From Bacteroidota bacterium (GTDB lineage: Bacteria; Bacteroidota; Ignavibacteria; UBA10030; BY39), in the NCBI GenBank assembly GCA_018830765.1, contig JAHJRJ010000258.1, positions 1-8,140 on the forward strand: DNA of 8,140 nucleotides, in the 5' to 3' direction. The notes beneath the pieces were generated by a model. That model was given only the letters and a program-made list of their open reading frames with translations, was not told the origin of the DNA and did no database searches. The position numbers and the translations under genes are program-made. This document shows, one piece after another, positions 5,501 to 8,140 of this stretch (position 1 is the first letter of the stretch; each line of letters opens with the position of its first letter).

Positions 5501-8140
5501 CCTCTTCTAATCTCTTCCTGTTAGTTATATCGGATATAATAGCGACGACTCCTGATATCGTTCCGGTATACGATTTTAATGGAGCGAACTTTCCCCATAA
5601 GTATCCTTCTTTCTTAGTTACTGATACCTTATAATGAACGTCCTCCGAACTTATCGTTTGTCCTTCTAAAGCAAGCTTCAAGTATTTATCGATATCGTAA
5701 CTCAAAAGGTTGGTGAGCATCTCTTGCATATTTTTGCCTAATACATCCCTCCTCGATAAACCGGTAATCTTTTCCATCGCCTCGTTCCATTCGATAAGAT
5801 TGAAATTCTCGTCCAGAACGATAATACCTTCACTAATGCCCGCCAAGATTCCCGATTTAAACTGCTCGGCATTTCGTAAAGTATTCTCTAAATTTTTTCT
5901 CTCATTAATATCGCTGATGATACCGTTAATTGCGACGATATTTTTGGATTCGTCTTTTATGAGTGTTATAGAATCTCTCAACCATAAATATTCCGCTTTA
6001 CCTTTAGGCAGTATTCTATATTCAAGAGAAATTTTATTACCGACCGCCGTTAAGTTAAAATTTCTTTGCAAGATATATTTTTTATCATCCGGATGGATTA
6101 TACTTAACCATAACGACTTATTACGGTAGAAATCTTTTTGCTTATATCCGACCAAAGTCTCGATGTTCGGACTGATAAATTGAAAGAGCTCCTCGAAATT
6201 TCCGTGATAGAGAACATCAGAGACTGCTCCGACTAAATTTTCAATCTTCTCATATAGATATTTTATGTGTGAGAACGACTTTGCATTTGCTATTGAAGAA
6301 CCGATATGTGAGCCGATTGATTTTAGTAAACCGACTGAGTATGAATCGATTATTTTATTTTTTTCTGAACCCAGTAAAATGATGCCTTCGAGTTCCGATT
6401 TTGCCAACAACGGTATAAAACAAACACTCGAGATCTTTGCATCTCCGAAAGTTGATTTATGCGGAAGATAACTCGGATAATTTTGAAGAGAATAATTTAA
6501 CGGCTCTTGCATTTTGGTTAACATACCACCTATTCCTTCGTTTACGCTTAACATTTTTAATTTCTCCGCCACGTGTTCAGAAAAACCCTGTGACGTTTGT
6601 AATGATAGGTTGTTGTTAACTCTTATAAATACTGCACCACAATCCCAGCCCAGATTGTATAAAATTGTTTTTAGACTGGTATCCGATATTTCTTTTGTAT
6701 CTAACGATTGCGTTACCTGACTGATTATTCTATCGAGCAGTTGATAATCTTTTTTCCGCAGTTTTAAGTCTTCTTCGATTTGAATCTGTTCGCTGATATC
6801 GCGATAAAAAACAATTTCTGCTTCTTCGTTATGCAACGTAATTCGCAATACCACAGCTTCTACAGGTATAGTTGATCCATCCGTCCGTCCATATGGACGG
6901 ATTGTGCCTGTGAATCGGAACGATTGAACTTGAGTTTGTTTGGGTTTCCTCTCTCTCTCTAGATTATTTTTAAAACCGATAACAAACTTTTCCTGTCCTA
7001 AAATTTTCTCATAAGAATCATATCCGAATAATTTTAGAAAAGCTGAGTTGCAATATGAAAATTTGTCATCCTTGGTTAACGAGATAGATAAGGGTGACGA
7101 CTCGACAAGTAATTTAAATTTTTCTTCGGACCTCTGAAGTTCTGCAATAAATCTTTTTTGAGATGTAATATCGAGTATGTTGAGCTGTAATATTTTTTTT
7201 TTGCCGTAGCGGACAGTAGAAAAAGTGATTTCGCAGTCAGCCGTTGTTTGATCGTGTTTAATTAATCGAAATTCTGCGCTGTACGGTTGGTTATTCTGTT
7301 GACAACTCTCTACGAGACCTCTACGAGGCCGTAGGCCGTAGGTCAACTCGTTGAGAAAAATATTCTTGTTAATTCTTTTAATCTCTCGTTGATCTTTCTG
7401 CGAAAAAATCTTTTTCAAATTATACGATTCCAAATCACTTGATTCGCAGCCCACCATTTTTAAAAAGCGTAGATTTGCATATATGGGCGTTGTGTCGTCA
7501 TATAAAACAATAGCATTTGAAGAAGCTTCTAAAATATGCCGGTATTTTTCCTCTTCCTTTTTTAGCAGGTCTTCAATTTCAATCTGTTTTGTTACATCTC
7601 GTATAATTCCAAAATACAATCCTTCCGTTAAGCTCGATACTGAAATTTCGACAGGCATCAGTTTTCCGGACCGCTTCTTAAGAAGTGTGTTAAATGTATG
7701 ACGGCGTTTACTCTTTAAACTCGTATAAAAACGAAGTGCTGCAAACTTTTTATTATCAGGAAAAAAGTCTATCAACTTCATCTTTTGAAATTCATCTTCA
7801 GTAAAGCCAAGTAATTCTAATAATCGTTTATTGGGTAATTTATATTCCCCGTTCAACTCAAAAAGAATCATCGGTTCGCCGGTGTCCATGAATGATTTCC
7901 GGAAAACAGCATCCGACGAAAAGACGTTCTTCCAATCGGTTTGATTTTTGGTTGACACTACATTCTCAAGATTTTTTACCGAACTTAAAAATTTCAAGTC
8001 CATTCTTAACGGCGTTAATCGTGAGGGGATGTATTTATTCTTTCGATTCAAGAGCGACCCATGAATAGTGCCTGATTGCAAAACCGTATCGATAGTAATA
8101 GAAGCCAAATCCTTTAATACACCGATAGAATCATTAGAAA
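2505..8140 (-). CDS. giant soluble multi-PAS/GAF sensor histidine kinase (5' end open at window edge)
   Basis: Cytoplasmic two-component sensor kinase; no transmembrane segment or signal peptide is visible in the available part. Residues are numbered from the TTG at 8108. Approximate module order: PAS 66-178, PAS 189-318, PAS 330-442, GAF 456-612, PAS 628-738 (PAS_3-like, with WLSIIHPDD), PAS 749-866, PAS 876-993, GAF 1003-1166, PAS 1170-1292, GAF 1304-1465, GAF 1475-1625. Each PAS ends in a DIT-type motif (DVTKQ, DITSQ, DISEQ, DINER, DITNR, DITER, DITDL) leading into a short coiled coil. The HisKA domain carries VVSHDLKEPL with phospho-acceptor H1650. The ATPase has N1765 in NLLSNAIKF (N box), DNGIGID at 1795-1801 (G1), a phenylalanine-rich F box, and GTGAGLAIV at 1823-1831 (G2), so it should be active. 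There is no receiver domain; the separate regulator follows, overlapping by 14 bases. The frame has no stop between 8108 and the right edge, so the true start may lie outside. TTG 8108 and ATG 8003 are internal candidates. Signals sensed are unknown: no LOV cysteine motif or phytochrome chromophore site is evident. Confidence 0.95.
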   Translation of the reverse strand, partial: SNDSIGVLKDLASITIDTVLQSGTIHGSLLNRKNKYIPSRLTPLRMDLKFLSSVKNLENVVSTKNQTDWKNVFSSDAVFRKSFMDTGEPMILFELNGEYKLPNKRLLELLGFTEDEFQKMKLIDFFPDNKKFAALRFYTSLKSKRRHTFNTLLKKRSGKLMPVEISVSSLTEGLYFGIIRDVTKQIEIEDLLKKEEEKYRHILEASSNAIVLYDDTTPIYANLRFLKMVGCESSDLESYNLKKIFSQKDQREIKRINKNIFLNELTYGLRPRRGLVESCQQNNQPYSAEFRLIKHDQTTADCEITFSTVRYGKKKILQLNILDITSQKRFIAELQRSEEKFKLLVESSPLSISLTKDDKFSYCNSAFLKLFGYDSYEKILGQEKFVIGFKNNLERERKPKQTQVQSFRFTGTIRPYGRTDGSTIPVEAVVLRITLHNEEAEIVFYRDISEQIQIEEDLKLRKKDYQLLDRIISQVTQSLDTKEISDTSLKTILYNLGWDCGAVFIRVNNNLSLQTSQGFSEHVAEKLKMLSVNEGIGGMLTKMQEPLNYSLQNYPSYLPHKSTFGDAKISSVCFIPLLAKSELEGIILLGSEKNKIIDSYSVGLLKSIGSHIGSSIANAKSFSHIKYLYEKIENLVGAVSDVLYHGNFEELFQFISPNIETLVGYKQKDFYRNKSLWLSIIHPDDKKYILQRNFNLTAVGNKISLEYRILPKGKAEYLWLRDSITLIKDESKNIVAINGIISDINERKNLENTLRNAEQFKSGILAGISEGIIVLDENFNLIEWNEAMEKITGLSRRDVLGKNMQEMLTNLLSYDIDKYLKLALEGQTISSEDVHYKVSVTKKEGYLWGKFAPLKSYTGTISGVVAIISDITNRKRLEEEIKNSEQILRNVIETMGDVFVLTDLKGTVLEVNREFTRLLAYSRSEAIGKEFPYPWLVEDEMNRFVIWVSNLRAKTFLHDFDMTWRSKDGKKIPISLNTTLLRSSLGDPVAMLNLGRDITERRRLMKELENRNKQIEAINNIIQTANQTMKFEEIFKVFADKIYEVLHFDLLEVCLLKEDKENVEVLAAFDKSTDTYFSGSQKSIGNNIIKIAINERKPVLINDVNLDEKIIVYNIIVDEYISQLSFPFLSKGTIVGAINFYSKETNYYTEENISSIQPYVHQIGSIIDRVLLFKKVSEDASYIHNLLDSIDSVVFTVDNEFKIQEVNKAWFEFIKRTGAKVKRIYSGQYLFDVLTSKILPKDYKELAEDILRGERKIVVREYEYVSDNNRFNYHLTINPMVINDKITGLVFTQTDITDLKRTEAELKSRNEQLLDLSEISTHISASFNMKEILKTALPRILTILKADNILLFLTDKQQENLILTSHAGLPRELRDLELNIKIPVTGDEINYDINTPLFILAEEFREKLFGDRLYELFRDIQASSMAAIPLKSADKTVGVIQLLFTNPHQFTLQEHQLLSLIGNQLGSAIENAQLYTELHSQINRLTILYELSQQLTATLDVDQVLHAVFEQLQRIIDFEEFFINFVDEGRMTLTTALHIKTVNGEKIYLPKLTQPVQIENNSNIWQVVTNKQTLIERIDGVESVTYIPMASKNSVIGLIVLRSRASNFYHETEIKLLESICSLTAIAIEKTKLYEEIVQKSQEIQRRNKELDDFTYVVSHDLKEPLISIEGYSKILMEEFESSLQTENVEFIHSIVQASSRMKNLIDDLLTLSRIGRLSESFKPISIVSVIEDVKLDLQFTIREKNVKLIVPDVLPKVFGNETQLKLLFRNLLSNAIKFSDKDIPVVEIGYEEQVEDMYKFFIKDNGIGIDRQYFEKIFVIFQRLHGREEYQGTGAGLAIVKKIVEMHGGKIWIDSELGSGSTFYFLLQKAIANERQ
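6884..6901. repeat. 18-base perfect palindrome inside the kinase gene
   Basis: TCCGTCCATATGGACGGA reads identically on both strands, centred between 6892 and 6893. An extra CCGT copy on the left gives an alternative slipped pairing of atccgtcc (6879-6886) with ggacggat (6895-6902). It encodes IRPYGRTDG in the third PAS module, just before the conserved DGS-type turn. It may be a small hairpin, a protein-binding palindrome or chance. Confidence 0.45.
6949..6960. repeat. (CT)6 dinucleotide run in coding sequence
   Basis: Six CT units on the plus strand, GA units on the coding strand, encode the alternating Glu/Arg in LERERK (residues 383-388) of the third PAS module. It is short for a phase-variable repeat but is the only dinucleotide run of note in the window. 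Confidence 0.5.
7193..7202. repeat. ten-base homopolymer (A10 on coding strand)
   Basis: Ten consecutive T on the plus strand read as A10 in the kinase mRNA sense, within codons for GKKKI (residues 302-306) of the second PAS module. Runs of this length are prone to polymerase slippage, which would shift the frame and truncate the kinase early. Confidence 0.6.
7298..7347. repeat. GC-rich palindromic mini-element inside the kinase gene
   Basis: A 50-base segment is bounded by perfect 6-base inverted repeats, gttgac (7298-7303) and gtcaac (7342-7347). Inside, ctacg (7310-7314) can pair with cgtag (7337-7341). A second ctacg (7321-7325) pairs with cgtag (7330-7334) around a 4-base loop. On the coding strand there are also two tandem CCTACGG units followed by CCTCGTAGAGG and TCTCGTAGAGA. 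It is much richer in G+C than the flanking gene. It is translated in frame as roughly ELTYGLRPRRGLVESCQQ (residues 254-271), where the second PAS module is longer than a typical PAS. Whether it is a dispersed repeat needs the rest of the genome. Confidence 0.55.

Noticed and set aside
2722..6720. Several plus-strand open frames of 60-140 codons opposite the kinase
   Set aside because: They are antisense to an unmistakable kinase reading frame, have no recognisable motifs or ribosome binding sites, and their hydrophobic, serine-rich compositions are typical of shadow frames.
7298..7347. CRISPR or attachment site
   Set aside because: There are no regularly spaced repeats, spacers or integrase gene. 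The segment is a single compact palindromic cluster translated in frame.
2505..8140. LOV-type flavin or phytochrome-type chromophore sensing by the PAS/GAF modules
   Set aside because: I found no NCRFL-like cysteine motif in any PAS and no conserved chromophore-binding cysteine context in any GAF, so no cofactor is claimed.

Overview
The window is AT-rich bacterial DNA (mid-30s % G+C by eye). It carries five genes, all on the minus strand, packed with gaps of 9 to 20 bases or a short overlap. No tRNA, rRNA, CRISPR array, insertion sequence or clear terminator is visible. Weak Shine-Dalgarno sequences, the gene families present, and a response regulator and BamD-type lipoprotein in one run point to a Gram-negative member of the Bacteroidota/Chlorobiota/Ignavibacteriota group. 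That placement is an inference from sequence style, not a measured one.

In transcription order (right to left): (1) a giant soluble sensor histidine kinase, 2505-8140, open at the right window edge, with seven PAS-like and four GAF-like modules ahead of an intact HisKA/HATPase core. (2) A response regulator, 1844-2518, whose start lies inside the kinase 3' end. It has an intact receiver domain and a C-terminal helical part that resembles a histidine-kinase dimerisation hairpin without the phospho-accepting histidine. (3) An unrecognised exported protein with a C-terminal membrane anchor, 1152-1823. (4) A BamD-like outer-membrane assembly lipoprotein, 399-1142. (5) An acyl-CoA thioesterase of the hotdog fold, 1-385, cut by the left edge.

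The kinase and regulator form an evident two-component pair: soluble kinase, many sensory inputs, and no DNA-binding output in the regulator. The three downstream genes concern the cell envelope and acyl-CoA metabolism. Tight spacing suggests co-transcription, but a functional link between the signalling pair and the envelope genes is only inferred.

The most unusual local structures lie inside the kinase gene. One is a ~50-base GC-rich inverted-repeat segment that encodes an apparent in-frame insertion in the second PAS module. The others are an 18-base perfect palindrome in the third PAS module, a ten-base A run on the coding strand and a (CT)6 run. The main protein-level oddity is the regulator's histidine-less hairpin domain.
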